A stretch of 45,800 bases of DNA from an uncultured Bacteroides sp. (GCA_958477465.1 CAUEFX010000031.1:1-45800); one strand, 5' to 3'. Shown: positions 24,001 through 32,564, counted from the stretch's first letter. The notes: generated from the sequence alone by a model not told the origin. Numbers and translations: made by a program.

Positions 24001-24764
24001 CAAGCGGTATCCGTGCAGCCATCATCCGTGAAAAAGGAACGAACGGTGAACGTGAAATGGCCTACTCACTCTACTTGGCTGGCTTCGATGTGAAAGACGT
24101 GACAATGACCGACCTCATCAGCGGCCGCGAAACTTTGGAAGATGTAAACATGATTGTTTACTGCGGAGGTTTCTCGAACTCGGATGTATTGGGTTCTGCC
24201 AAAGGTTGGGCAGGAGGTTTCCTGTTTAACCCGAAAGCCAAAGAAGCACTCGACAAATTCTATGCGCGTAAAGACACCCTGTCATTGGGAATCTGCAACG
24301 GCTGCCAGTTGATGATGGAATTGGGACTTATCAATCCGGAACACAAGAAGCAAGGTAAGATGCTTCACAACGACTCTCATAAGTTCGAATCCACTTTCAT
24401 AGGTTTAACCATTCCTACCAACCGCAGTGTCATGTTCGGTTCACTGAGTGGCAGCAAGTTAGGTATTTGGGTAGCCCACGGAGAAGGAAAATTCTCTTTG
24501 CCATACGACGAAGACAAATACAATGTGGTTGCCAAATATTCGTATGATGAATACCCGGGTAACCCGAACGGTTCGGATTACTCGATAGCAGCTCTGGCCA
24601 GTGCAGACGGTCGCCATTTGGCAATGATGCCACACTTGGAACGCGCCATCTTCCCCTGGCAGAATGCATACTATCCGGCAGACCGTATCCATAGCGACCA
24701 GGTTACTCCCTGGATCGAAGCATTCGTCAATGCGCGCAAATGGGTGGAAGAAAAGATCAAGTAA
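21060..24764 (+). CDS. purL: Phosphoribosylformylglycinamidine synthase
   Basis: This 1234-residue large-type FGAM synthase carries out the fourth step of purine synthesis (FGAR + ATP + glutamine to FGAM). It joins the PurS-like N-terminus, two AIRS-type catalytic halves (about 150-900) and a C-terminal class-I glutamine amidotransferase domain (about 985-1234) in one chain. Visible sites: FGFAQINSEHCRHKIFGG, LKAETHNFPTTVEPFNGAST (substrate and ATP region), GTGGEIRDRMGGGKGSW, and the glutaminase nucleophile in LGICNGCQLMMELGL. The start MILFFRTPSK fits the family. It stands alone after array A and its promoter, and ends at a nested hairpin. Purine repressor or riboswitch control was not seen. 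Confidence 0.96.
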   Translation: MILFFRTPSKSVIAVESNHPLTPDDSDKLCWLFGEAKAESEENLKGCFVGPRREMITPWSTNAVEITQNMGIEGISRIEEYFPVKDENADYDPMLQRMYKGLDQNVFTTNRQPEPIIYIEDLEAYNEKEGLALSKEEMDYLKKVENDLGRKLTDSEVFGFAQINSEHCRHKIFGGTFIIDGVEQESSLFQMIKKTTQENPNKIISAYKDNVAFAEGPVVEQFAPADHSKPDFFQIKDIKSVISLKAETHNFPTTVEPFNGASTGTGGEIRDRMGGGKGSWPIAGTAVYMTSYPRTDEGRPWEEILPVRKWLYQTPEQILIKASNGASDFGNKFGQPLICGSVLTFEHKENNETYGYDKVIMLAGGVGYGTQRDCLKGHPEAGNKIVVIGGDNYRIGLGGGSVSSVDTGRYSSGIELNAVQRANAEMQKRANNVVRALCEEEENPVVSIHDHGSAGHVNCLSELVEECGGLIDMSKLPIGDKTLSAKEIIANESQERMGLLIKEEAIEHVRKIAERERAPMYVVGETTGEHRFAFQQADGVRPFDLAVDQMFGSSPKTYMIDKTVERHYEMPVYEQSKLHEYLTNVLQLEAVACKDWLTNKVDRSVTGKVARQQCQGELQLPLSDCGVVALDYRGEKGIATSIGHAPQAALADPAAGSILSVSEALTNLVWAPMAEGMDSISLSANWMWPCRSQEGEDARLYTAVKALSDFCCALQINVPTGKDSLSMTQKYPNGEKVISPGTVIVSAGGEVSDIKKVVSPVLVNNEKTTLYHIDFSFDALKLGGSAFAQSLGKVGDEVPCVQDAEYFRDAFLAVQELVKKGLILAGHDISAGGIITTLLEMCFANMEGGLDINFDKMKETDMVKILFAENPGIVIQIADKHKEEVKKILEDAGVGFIKIGKPTDERHILVSKDGITYQFGIDYMRDVWYASSYLLDRKQSMNGCAKKRFENYKMQPLEFAFMPDFKGKFSQYGITPDRRTPSGIRAAIIREKGTNGEREMAYSLYLAGFDVKDVTMTDLISGRETLEDVNMIVYCGGFSNSDVLGSAKGWAGGFLFNPKAKEALDKFYARKDTLSLGICNGCQLMMELGLINPEHKKQGKMLHNDSHKFESTFIGLTIPTNRSVMFGSLSGSKLGIWVAHGEGKFSLPYDEDKYNVVAKYSYDEYPGNPNGSDYSIAALASADGRHLAMMPHLERAIFPWQNAYYPADRIHSDQVTPWIEAFVNARKWVEEKIK

Positions 24765-24805
24765 CCCGACCTTAGAGAGTTATCCCTCTAAAGATAACAT
24801 TCCCC

Positions 24806-24909
24806 AAAGAGGGTGTGTCATAATGCCCAAATAGAAAGATTCACCCCTGCCACGAATATCTGTAGCAGGGGTGAATTTCTAAAAAAAGGAGTTTTGACAC
24901 ACCCTCTTT
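24806..24909 (+). terminator. Nested hairpins after purL
   Basis: The outer arms 24806-24820 (AAAGAGGGTGTGTCA) and 24895-24909 are perfect 15-bp complements. Inside them, 24839-24850 (ATTCACCCCTGC) and 24865-24876 form a perfect 12-bp stem. The outer stem ends in a T-rich tract, so it can act as a terminator after purL. The inner stem belongs to the same family as the hairpin at 35423-35464. Confidence 0.8.
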
Positions 24910-25018
24910 TTGCATAATACAACCTGAGTTCTATAGAATCAATGTATAAAAACATACAAAACCTTGTACAAATTAAACGGGCAGAAGTATAGTAGCAAAT
25001 TCTATCTTCCTGATTTAT

Positions 25019-25049
25019 TTTGTTATATCGAAAATACTTCTTAATTTTG
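25019..25049 (+). promoter_or_regulatory. Promoter of the HTCS gene
   Basis: TTTG at 25019-25022 and TAATTTTG at 25042-25049 are separated by 19 nt, a textbook Bacteroides promoter. It gives a leader of about 50 nt before the start at 25107. Confidence 0.8.
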
Positions 25050-25106
25050 TAACACAATCTTTCCCCTCTTGGAGCTAAGTTTTGCAACTCTAAATGTCTT
25101 ACTAAC

Positions 25107-28100
25107 ATGAAGAAATGGCTTTTTATCTTATTATTATTCCCATTTTCTTGTATAGCGCAAATCTATAAATACATAGGCGTAGAAGACGGGCTGAGCAACA
25201 GACGGGTGTACTCTATCCAAAAAGACAGGAAAGGATATATGTGGTTTCTCACACACGAAGGCATAGACCGCTACAACGGTAAGGAGTTCAAACAATACAA
25301 ATTAATGGATGGCAAAGAAGAGGTTAACTCCTTACTGAATCTGAACTGGTTATACATCGACACGGAAGGTATATTATGGGAAATAGGGAAAAAAGGAAAA
25401 GTATACCGATACGATAGTGCTCACGATGCCTTTGAACTGGTGTACAAACTTCCCATTGTGGAAAACAAAGACATACCTGCTCCTGTCAGTTACAGTTATA
25501 TCGACAAGAATCATACGATCTGGCTATGTTGTGAGAAAGACATCTATTTATATAATACAAAATCACAAGATACGACCGAAATAACGAATGCAATAGACGA
25601 AGCCATCACGGACATCGTACAAATAGACGAAACCCACTTTTTCATCGGTACAGAAAAAGGAATACATTATGCCGAATTGAAACAAGGGATACTCTCCCTT
25701 ATCCATTGCGATAAGTTGGACAGAATCGCCGTGCAGATCAATGAATTGTATTTCGATCAGAAAACGAAAAAACTATTCATCGGGACTTTTCAACGGGGCA
25801 TTTATGTCTATGACATGAATACCAAACAAAGTTTCCAACCTCAAATATCCCTGACAGACATCAGTATCAATGCCATCAAGCCATTAAACGATAAGGAATT
25901 ACTGATAGCCACCGATGGCGCAGGGGTATTCGAGATGAATGTCGATTCTTACCGGACCAAGCCATATATAGTAACCGATTATAATAAAAACAATGGCATG
26001 AACGGTAACAGCATCAACGATATCTATGTAGACGAAGAAGAACGTATCTGGCTGGCCAACTACCCAGTAGGGATTACCGTACGCAACAATCGCTATTCCG
26101 GTTATAACTGGATAAAACACTCCATCGGTAACAAACAATCACTGATCAATGATCAAGTAAACAGTGTAATAGAAGATTCCGAAGGCGACCTTTGGTTTGC
26201 TACCACTAACGGCATCAGTCTCTACAATTCCAAAACCGAACGGTGGCACTCTTTCCTCAGCTCGTTTGAATCTACCGATAACAAGAACCATATTTTTATC
26301 ACCCTATGCGAAGTAACCCCCGGAGTAATCTGGGCAGGAGGATACAATTCAGGCATGTATCAAATTAACAAAAGAAATTTATCCGTTGAATATTTCACTC
26401 CCAACCTGTACTCGCATTCAGACATACGCCCGGATAAATACATCCGGACAATTATGAAGGACTCGCAAAATGAGATCTGGTCAGGAGGATATTACAATCC
26501 GAAACGGATCGATACCGTCAGGAAAACGATCCGTCTTTATAACGGTTTGAACTCCATTACTTCCATTGTGGAGAAAAACAGTAACGAGATGTGGATCGGT
26601 ACAGCCACCGGACTATATCTGTTAGAAAAAGAATCCGGTAGATACGAACGCATCAAATTACCGGTTGAGTCGACTTACATATACTCATTGTATCAAGAAG
26701 ACGGCAACCTCTATATAGGAACCAGTGGTTCAGGGTTATTGATATACGATCCGAAAGTGAAACTTTTCACTCATTATCATTCGGATAACTGTGCACTGAT
26801 ATCCAATAACATCTACACCATACGATCCGACCATAATGGTGAAATTTTCATCAGTACGGAAAACGGCTTGAGTAGCTTCGACCCGAGACTGGGTACATTC
26901 CATAACTGGACCAGAGAACAAGGCTTGATGACCATTCATTTCAATGCAGAATCCGGTACATTGCGAAGCAACGGCTTCTTTATATTCGGCAGTTCAGACG
27001 GAGCGGTAGAGTTTCACAAAGACATGAAGATACCAAGAACCTACTCTTCCAAAATGGTCTTCAGCGACTTCAATCTGTTTTATCAGACAGTCTATCCGGG
27101 AGATAAAAACTCACTGCTTCAAACAGATATCGATGATACCCCCGTCCTTAAATTGAAATATAACCAGAACATATTTTCTGTAAAAGTGTCGTCCATCAAT
27201 TACGACTATCCTTCAAACATACTCTACTCGTACAAAATGGAAGGATTCTACGATGAATGGAGTAAGCCGGATGATGAAAACACAATCCGGTTCACCAATC
27301 TAAGTCCGGGGGAATATGTTTTGCGCGTGAGAGCCATATCCAACGAGGAGAAGAAAATCGTTTTGGAAGAACGGAGTATGAAAATCATCATAGCCCAACC
27401 GATCTGGCTTTCATTATGGGCCTTATTACTCTATGCCGTTGTCTTGGACCTGATAGGCTTCAGCGTTATCCGACTTATCATTCTGAGAAAACAAAGAAAA
27501 GTATCTGACGAAAAGATACACTTCTTTATCAATACGGCGCACGACATCCGTACTCCGCTGACTCTCATCAAAGCACCGCTGGAAGAGTTGCGGGAAAAGG
27601 AAAAGCTCAGCAAAGACGGTATTGCCAATACCAATACGGCACTACGCAATGTAAACGCCTTGCTGCGCCTGACCACCAACCTGATCAACTTCGAACGGGC
27701 GGATGTATACTCCTCGGAATTATACATATCAGAATACGAGTTGAATACTTATATGACAGAAACGTTCAATGCGTTCCGCCCCTATGCTACAGTGAAACAC
27801 ATCGACTTTACATACGAAAGTAATTTCCGCTACCTGAATGTATGGTTCGACAAAGAGAAAATGGATTCGATATTGAAAAATATCATTTCAAATGCTTTGA
27901 AATACACTCCGGAGAGTGGTAGTGTCCATGTATTCGTCTGCGAGAATAACGATACCTGGAGCGTTGAAGTTAAAGATACAGGTATCGGTATCCCGGCAAA
28001 CGAACAAAAGAAACTTTTCAGAATACATTTCCGGGGAAGCAACGCTATCAACTCGAAAGTGACTGGTAGCGGCATTGGACTCATGCTGGTATGGAAACTG

Positions 28101-29132
28101 GTGCACCTCCATAAAGGAAAAATCCATCTAAACAGCATCGAGCATCAAGGGTCAATTATTAAAGTAACATTCCCTAAAGACAATAAACAATTCCGCAAAG
28201 TGCATTTGGCAACCAAAGCCCGTCAGATTGTACAAAACGAGCAGACTATTTACACTAACGGTACACCGGACATTTACGAGAAAGCCCCAAAGGAGCATAA
28301 CAAAAAGCAACAGCGCCTACTGATTGTAGAAGATAACGACGAACTGCGCAACTATCTGGGACATACACTCTCAGATATGTATACAACACAACTTTGCAGT
28401 AACGGAAAAGAAGCACTCACCATTGTAAAAGAATATAAACCGGAACTTATCATTTCCGACATCATGATGCCGGAAATGCGTGGAGACGAGCTATGTACAG
28501 TTATCAAGAATGACATCGAGACATCACACATTCCAATCATCCTGCTTACTGCACTAAACGATGAAAAGAACATATTGGAAGGGCTCAAAATCGGTGCAGA
28601 CGAATATATTGTGAAACCTTTCAACATCGGCATATTAAGAGCAACCATAGCCAACTTGTTATCCAACCGTGCCTTGCTGCGCAGTAAATATGCCAACTTA
28701 GAACTGAACGATGATGAAGAGGAAGGACTATGCATCAAATGTTCTGATGATATAGACTGGCAATTTATCGCCACAGTAAAAAAGAGTGTGGAAGAAAATA
28801 TGGATAATCAGGCTTTCAACGTAGATGTGCTTTGCACGTTGCTGAACATGAGCCGCACCAGTTTCTATAACAAAATAAAAGCATTAACAGATCAGGCTCC
28901 GGCAGATTATATCCGTCTGATCCGCCTGAAACGGGCTGCACAACTGCTGAGAGAAGGGAAACATTCCATAACCGAAATTGCAGAAATGACAGGTTTCAAT
29001 GATGCCAAGTACTTCCGTGAAGTATTCAAGAAGCATTTCAATGTAAGCCCAAGCAAGTATGTCAAAAAAGAGAATGAACAAACCAATAAAGAAGATAAAC
29101 AGAACAACAAAGAAGATGAACATTTATCTTGA
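25107..29132 (+). CDS. Hybrid two-component system sensor/regulator (HTCS), orphan
   Basis: This 1341-residue protein combines, in order: a signal peptide (1-18), a two-bladed-domain periplasmic sensor of Reg_prop repeats (about 20-680), a Y_Y_Y domain (about 690-755), one membrane helix (about 765-792), a HisKA domain with His812 in the AHDIRTP box, a HATPase domain (about 900-1030, ending in GSGIGLMLVWKLVHLH), a receiver domain (about 1070-1185) with phospho-acceptor Asp1118, and an AraC-type DNA-binding domain (about 1225-1315). HTCS proteins sense carbohydrate oligosaccharides and activate polysaccharide-utilisation loci. Here no SusC/SusD pair is nearby and the gene overlaps a chromate transporter, so the inducer and targets are unclear. 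It ends in a Lys/Glu/Asn-rich tail. Confidence 0.93.
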   Translation: MKKWLFILLLFPFSCIAQIYKYIGVEDGLSNRRVYSIQKDRKGYMWFLTHEGIDRYNGKEFKQYKLMDGKEEVNSLLNLNWLYIDTEGILWEIGKKGKVYRYDSAHDAFELVYKLPIVENKDIPAPVSYSYIDKNHTIWLCCEKDIYLYNTKSQDTTEITNAIDEAITDIVQIDETHFFIGTEKGIHYAELKQGILSLIHCDKLDRIAVQINELYFDQKTKKLFIGTFQRGIYVYDMNTKQSFQPQISLTDISINAIKPLNDKELLIATDGAGVFEMNVDSYRTKPYIVTDYNKNNGMNGNSINDIYVDEEERIWLANYPVGITVRNNRYSGYNWIKHSIGNKQSLINDQVNSVIEDSEGDLWFATTNGISLYNSKTERWHSFLSSFESTDNKNHIFITLCEVTPGVIWAGGYNSGMYQINKRNLSVEYFTPNLYSHSDIRPDKYIRTIMKDSQNEIWSGGYYNPKRIDTVRKTIRLYNGLNSITSIVEKNSNEMWIGTATGLYLLEKESGRYERIKLPVESTYIYSLYQEDGNLYIGTSGSGLLIYDPKVKLFTHYHSDNCALISNNIYTIRSDHNGEIFISTENGLSSFDPRLGTFHNWTREQGLMTIHFNAESGTLRSNGFFIFGSSDGAVEFHKDMKIPRTYSSKMVFSDFNLFYQTVYPGDKNSLLQTDIDDTPVLKLKYNQNIFSVKVSSINYDYPSNILYSYKMEGFYDEWSKPDDENTIRFTNLSPGEYVLRVRAISNEEKKIVLEERSMKIIIAQPIWLSLWALLLYAVVLDLIGFSVIRLIILRKQRKVSDEKIHFFINTAHDIRTPLTLIKAPLEELREKEKLSKDGIANTNTALRNVNALLRLTTNLINFERADVYSSELYISEYELNTYMTETFNAFRPYATVKHIDFTYESNFRYLNVWFDKEKMDSILKNIISNALKYTPESGSVHVFVCENNDTWSVEVKDTGIGIPANEQKKLFRIHFRGSNAINSKVTGSGIGLMLVWKLVHLHKGKIHLNSIEHQGSIIKVTFPKDNKQFRKVHLATKARQIVQNEQTIYTNGTPDIYEKAPKEHNKKQQRLLIVEDNDELRNYLGHTLSDMYTTQLCSNGKEALTIVKEYKPELIISDIMMPEMRGDELCTVIKNDIETSHIPIILLTALNDEKNILEGLKIGADEYIVKPFNIGILRATIANLLSNRALLRSKYANLELNDDEEEGLCIKCSDDIDWQFIATVKKSVEENMDNQAFNVDVLCTLLNMSRTSFYNKIKALTDQAPADYIRLIRLKRAAQLLREGKHSITEIAEMTGFNDAKYFREVFKKHFNVSPSKYVKKENEQTNKEDKQNNKEDEHLS

Positions 29133-29661
29133 ATCATTCGGTATCTTTTTTAAAATAGGCGCCTTCACAATCGGTGGCGGCTATGCAATGGTACCGCTTA
29201 TAGAAAACGAAATCGTAACCAAGCGAAAATGGATCGCTCAAGAAGACTTTGTCGATTTATTAGCCATCTCACAATCGGCACCGGGTATTCTGGCCGTAAA
29301 TATTTCGATATTTATCGGGTATAAGTTAAGAGGGATACGAGGGAGTATAGTAACGGCATTAGGCACCATACTACCCTCATTTCTCATTATTCTGGCCATC
29401 GCCCTGTTCTTCCACAATTTTAAGGACAATGTTATTGTGGAACGTATATTCAAAGGAATCCGCCCGGCAGTAGTCGCCTTAATTGCAGCTCCGACATTCA
29501 GCATGGCAAAATCAGCCCGCATCAATCGCCATACAATCTGGATTCCCATTGTATCGGCATTGCTTATTTGGCGATTGGACTTCTCTCCCATCTGGATTAT
29601 CATTGCGGCAGGAGTGGGAGGTTTCTTATGGGGAAAAATGAAATCGAGGAAATCGAGATAA
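29116..29661 (+). CDS. chrA: Chromate transporter family protein, first half
   Basis: The protein (181 aa from the ATG at 29116) is a single-domain chromate transporter half. It has the CHR signature FFKIGAFTIGGGYAMVPLIENEIV and the proton/anion-pathway motif LLAISQSAPGILAVNISIFIGYK, with about six transmembrane helices. The frame is open to 29059, but that extension is Lys-rich and lies within the HTCS gene. The MNIYLES start gives the normal CHR N-terminus and overlaps the HTCS stop by 17 nt, so it is translated from the same transcript. Short CHR proteins usually work as pairs, and the second half lies 200 nt downstream. In anaerobic gut bacteria the natural substrate is more likely another oxyanion than chromate; this is inference. 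Confidence 0.88.
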   Translation: MNIYLESFGIFFKIGAFTIGGGYAMVPLIENEIVTKRKWIAQEDFVDLLAISQSAPGILAVNISIFIGYKLRGIRGSIVTALGTILPSFLIILAIALFFHNFKDNVIVERIFKGIRPAVVALIAAPTFSMAKSARINRHTIWIPIVSALLIWRLDFSPIWIIIAAGVGGFLWGKMKSRKSR

Positions 29662-29691
29662 ATAATCGGTAATATTACTAATCTGTTTTGA

Positions 29692-29727
29692 GGCCTTCTC
29701 CCCAACCCTCTCCGTGGGAGAGGAGCT
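29692..29727. repeat. REP-like intergenic hairpin
   Basis: CCTCTCC (29707-29713) pairs with GGAGAGG (29717-29723) around a GTG loop inside a CCTTCTCCCCAACCCTCTCC block, a sequence form familiar from Bacteroidetes intergenic REP-like elements. The rest of 29662-29862 shows no gene. GAGCTAAGTT from it recurs near 25071 before the HTCS gene. Confidence 0.5.
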
Positions 29728-29862
29728 AAGTTGGTATTGAACCGATTCAGAAGACGGAAAAACATACTTTCCTGTATAGCCTTTATGGGTAGCTTATTAG
29801 TTTTTTGTCCTTCTGGCTGAAAAAAATAATTAGTTCATGTCTAATCATTAATTACTAAAATT

Positions 29863-30411
29863 ATGATCTATTTGCAACTCTTCTATACTTTCTTCAAAAT
29901 CGGCCTCTTTGGTTTCGGAGGTGGATATGCAATGCTTTCTATGATACAGGGCGAAGTAGTGACCCGCTACGGATGGGTCAGCTCGCAGGAATTTACAGAT
30001 ATTGTGGCTATCAGCCAAATGACTCCGGGCCCCATCGGTATCAATGCGGCAACCTATGTAGGATTTACGTCCACTGGTAGTATATTGGGATCGTTTATTG
30101 CTACTTTTGCAGTAGTGTTACCTTCATTCATTTTAATGTTGACAATCAGTAAATTCTTTCTGAAGTATCAGAAACATCCGGTAGTGGAATCTGTTTTTAG
30201 CGGATTACGACCGGCAGTCGTAGGATTACTTGCATCGGCAGCATTGGTACTTATGAATGTAGAGAACTTCGGTTCACCAACTAAAGATACTTATACATTC
30301 ATAGTGAGCGTTATCATCTTCCTGGTAGCCTTTATAGGAACAAAAAAATACAAAGCAAACCCTATATTGATGATTATAGCTTGTGGAATTGCCGGGCTAA
30401 TACTTTACTGA
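29863..30411 (+). CDS. chrA: Chromate transporter family protein, second half
   Basis: The 182-residue CHR-domain protein has about six transmembrane helices and the CHR signature LFGFGGGYAMLSMIQGEVVTRY. Other family features are IVAISQMTPGPIGINAATYVGFT and VFSGLRPAVVGLLASAALVL. It mirrors the first half at 29116 and together they form the usual two-subunit (short-chain) CHR transporter. It is in the same direction, separated by about 200 nt carrying a REP-like element, and has its own start after an AT-rich stretch. Function is assigned from family only. After it, 30412-30701 contains a palindrome but no gene. Confidence 0.88.
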   Translation: MIYLQLFYTFFKIGLFGFGGGYAMLSMIQGEVVTRYGWVSSQEFTDIVAISQMTPGPIGINAATYVGFTSTGSILGSFIATFAVVLPSFILMLTISKFFLKYQKHPVVESVFSGLRPAVVGLLASAALVLMNVENFGSPTKDTYTFIVSVIIFLVAFIGTKKYKANPILMIIACGIAGLILY

Positions 30412-30701
30412 TGAAGAAAGATAAAAAAGGAAGAAGGAAGAGAGAAGAAGTACGATGCAGTTCAATGGCGGAACCGGCCTCTCCCCTCTCCTTTCTCCCG
30501 CTTTCTCTCCTTGCCTTACTCTACATGAATAGTGATTTCAATAACTGTGTGGAGAAATAAGACGAACTGCACCCCAAAAGTTTTGTGTCCAACTTTTTGG
30601 GTGCAGTTTAAAACTTTGCGACAGAGGGGTGATTTCTATAATTTGGATGGACACACCTTAAGTCATGCGGAACGATAACTGTTATATCGACCTCTGCTTA
30701 A
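30412..30701. other. Intergenic between converging genes, no gene found
   Basis: A purine-rich start (30412-30460) and a pyrimidine-rich block (30479-30520) are followed by the IS-end-like palindrome (30565-30608). No reading frame of interest was found. Confidence 0.6.
30565..30608. repeat. IS-end-like palindrome, 18-bp arms
   Basis: AACTGCACCCCAAAAGTT (30565-30582) pairs with AACTTTTTGGGTGCAGTT (30591-30608), one mismatch, around the 8-nt loop TTGTGTCC. The strand pattern CTGCACCCAAAAAGTTGGAC resembles the terminal repeats of IS150-group (IS3-family) insertion sequences. Two such ends placed head to head would give this palindrome. It could also serve simply as a terminator between the converging genes. 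Confidence 0.6.
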
Positions 30702-32207
30702 TTAGAGTTTTACCTTTTTGCTTACCGATTTGGATTCGTTGTGTAAGCGGTCGAGAGCTGTTACGACATAGCGATATTTGGTCTTTCCGTTTTCATAGGG
30801 CATTTTGTAGTAGTTATTACGAGTAACAGCTACAATATGGGAAGGATCTTCAATATCTACCTCTTCTTTGTTATCAAAGCGATAAACCACATACTGAACT
30901 GCCTTATCCATCTCATTTTCCGCTTTCGGAGCAGTCCAAAAAAGCAAATAACCATCGGCAGTCCAGACTTTCTTTACCTTACGCACTTTATCGGGTGCTT
31001 TATTATCCATAAAATCAAAAACAGGAATAAGGGCGGGATATTTGTGATATTCCCGTATCAGCGCATCACGATACTTACCGGCATTTTCTACCACAGCACT
31101 GGCCGGCCATTGACAACTTCCGCCAATCGTCTGATAGGCACGTTGCAGAGCCATCTTACGCGGTAATTGATTGATTGAAGGATTATCCGGATCGGCATGT
31201 TGCACGGTATTCATCACAGACTGTCCGATAAACAGAGGACGGTTTTCCGTATTCTTTGCCCACCATTTCACCAATGTTTCATAGTCGGCGCGCGGATGTC
31301 CCACTTCCCAATAAATCTGCGGTATATTATAGTCTACCCAACCTTGACGTGCCCAAAGAAGAACATCTGCATACAAATCGTCATAATTCTGCAAGCCGTT
31401 CGTCTTACTTCCAAACGGATCACTGCTTTCATTCCTGTAAATACCAAAGGGACTGATCCCGAATTTCACCCACGGCTTTATTTCACGGATCGTTTCATGA
31501 ATCTTCTTTATCAGAATATTCACATTGCTGCGGCGCCAGTCAGCCTTGTTTGAAAAACCACCGCCATAGCGGGCAAAACTGGCATCATCCGGAAAGTCCT
31601 TACCGGCAATCGGATAAGGATAGAAATAATCATCCATGTGAATAGCATCTACATCATAACGGGAAACAATATCGGTAATTACCATACAGATGTGTTTACG
31701 GCTTTCGGGCAAAGCCGGGTCAAAATACAACTGATTGCCGTAAGTAACAAACCATTCCGGATGAATATTATAAACATGATTGGCCGCCAGACCGCTATTC
31801 AGATTGGTTTTCACCCGATAAGGATTGATCCAAGCATGAAATTCCATCCCACGCTTATGACACTCGTCAATCATAAACTGCATAGGATCCCAATAAGGAG
31901 AAGGAGCCTGCCCTTGTACTCCGGTCAGAAAACGGCTCCAAGGTTCCAATTGTGAAGCATACAGAGCATCGGCTTCCGGACGTACCTGAAAGATAATCGC
32001 ATTAATACCGGCACCCTGCAAAGAATTCAGTTGTCCAACAAGTGTCTGCTTTATTTTCTCAGTAGACATTCCTTTAAATTGTCCGTTGACTGCCTGTATC
32101 CACGCAGCGCGAAATTCACGTTTCGGATGGGGATTGCCCGACATCTGTGCCTTCACTCCTACTGCAAAGAGCAAAGCCAACAAAATAGTAAAGGTTTTCA
32201 GATTCAT
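30702..32207 (-). CDS. GHL10/DUF187-type glycosyl hydrolase-like secreted protein
   Basis: The protein (501 aa from the ATG at 32207; MNIM at 32216 is an alternative) has a signal peptide (MNLKTFTILLALLFAVGVKA). Next comes the conserved family block REFRAAWIQAVNGQF and a TIM-barrel domain (about 30-350), with NAIIFQVRPEADALY, VDAIHMDDYFYPYP (two acidic residues at the active site) and WVKFGISPFGIYR. A C-terminal fibronectin type III-like domain (about 395-500) follows. The family is called glycosyl hydrolase-like 10; its substrate is generally unknown, with peptidoglycan or glycan cleavage proposed. A paralogue lies at 37798-39249. It runs leftward from a TAnnTTTG promoter shared with the gap before uvrA. 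Confidence 0.88.
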   Translation of the reverse strand: MNLKTFTILLALLFAVGVKAQMSGNPHPKREFRAAWIQAVNGQFKGMSTEKIKQTLVGQLNSLQGAGINAIIFQVRPEADALYASQLEPWSRFLTGVQGQAPSPYWDPMQFMIDECHKRGMEFHAWINPYRVKTNLNSGLAANHVYNIHPEWFVTYGNQLYFDPALPESRKHICMVITDIVSRYDVDAIHMDDYFYPYPIAGKDFPDDASFARYGGGFSNKADWRRSNVNILIKKIHETIREIKPWVKFGISPFGIYRNESSDPFGSKTNGLQNYDDLYADVLLWARQGWVDYNIPQIYWEVGHPRADYETLVKWWAKNTENRPLFIGQSVMNTVQHADPDNPSINQLPRKMALQRAYQTIGGSCQWPASAVVENAGKYRDALIREYHKYPALIPVFDFMDNKAPDKVRKVKKVWTADGYLLFWTAPKAENEMDKAVQYVVYRFDNKEEVDIEDPSHIVAVTRNNYYKMPYENGKTKYRYVVTALDRLHNESKSVSKKVKL

Positions 32208-32238
32208 AATATTCATTCTCAATCTATGTATATGACCG

Positions 32239-32246
32239 CAAAGATA
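32239..32246 (-). promoter_or_regulatory. Probable -7 box of the leftward GHL10 gene
   Basis: CAAAGATA here is the complement of TATCTTTG, the Bacteroides -7 form, 32 nt before the ATG at 32207. Confidence 0.6.
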
Positions 32247-32289
32247 ATGCAAACGAGCGCAATGAAAGTTTACTTTCAAATTGCCGAGT

Positions 32290-32500
32290 GCAGCTTATCT
32301 TCTGCAAAGATAATACAATCTGAATTATCTACAACAATCGACAGGCCATTCCATAACAACGCACTCTGTTCAAGTAAGCCGCATTCTGATCTATTTCCCG
32401 TCTGTGAGATATAGGATCCGATAGGCAACAGCAATCCTTATCACATGTACCCGAAGTAAAGCCACCAGCCTTGTTAGGTGGTTGAAATTTCAAAATATAA
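32290..32500 (-). other. Candidate structured RNA region, no gene
   Basis: In the 385-nt gap before uvrA, the leftward strand has a possible promoter: TTG near 32522 and TATATTTTG at 32499-32491, 20 nt apart. Downstream of it come three pairings: CCACC with GGTGG around a 10-nt loop, GTGATAAGGAT with ATCCTATATCTCAC, and GATAAT with ATTATC. An 86-codon frame over the region starts upstream of the promoter and is Cys-rich with no recognisable domain, so a non-coding RNA is the better guess. No named family could be assigned. Confidence 0.35.
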
Positions 32501-32556
32501 CATATCTTAACCAGCCGAACAAGTTGCTTCCTATTACGTCTTGCCGATAAAATCGT

Positions 32557-32564
32557 TAACTTTG
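32557..32564 (+). promoter_or_regulatory. Probable uvrA -7 box
   Basis: TAACTTTG matches TAnnTTTG, 29 nt before the uvrA start. No LexA-type operator was recognised. Confidence 0.55.

Noticed and set aside
25107..29132. Polysaccharide utilisation locus around the HTCS
   Set aside because: No SusC/SusD, glycoside hydrolase cluster or sulfatase lies next to it; the GHL10 genes are several genes away and lack a SusCD pair.
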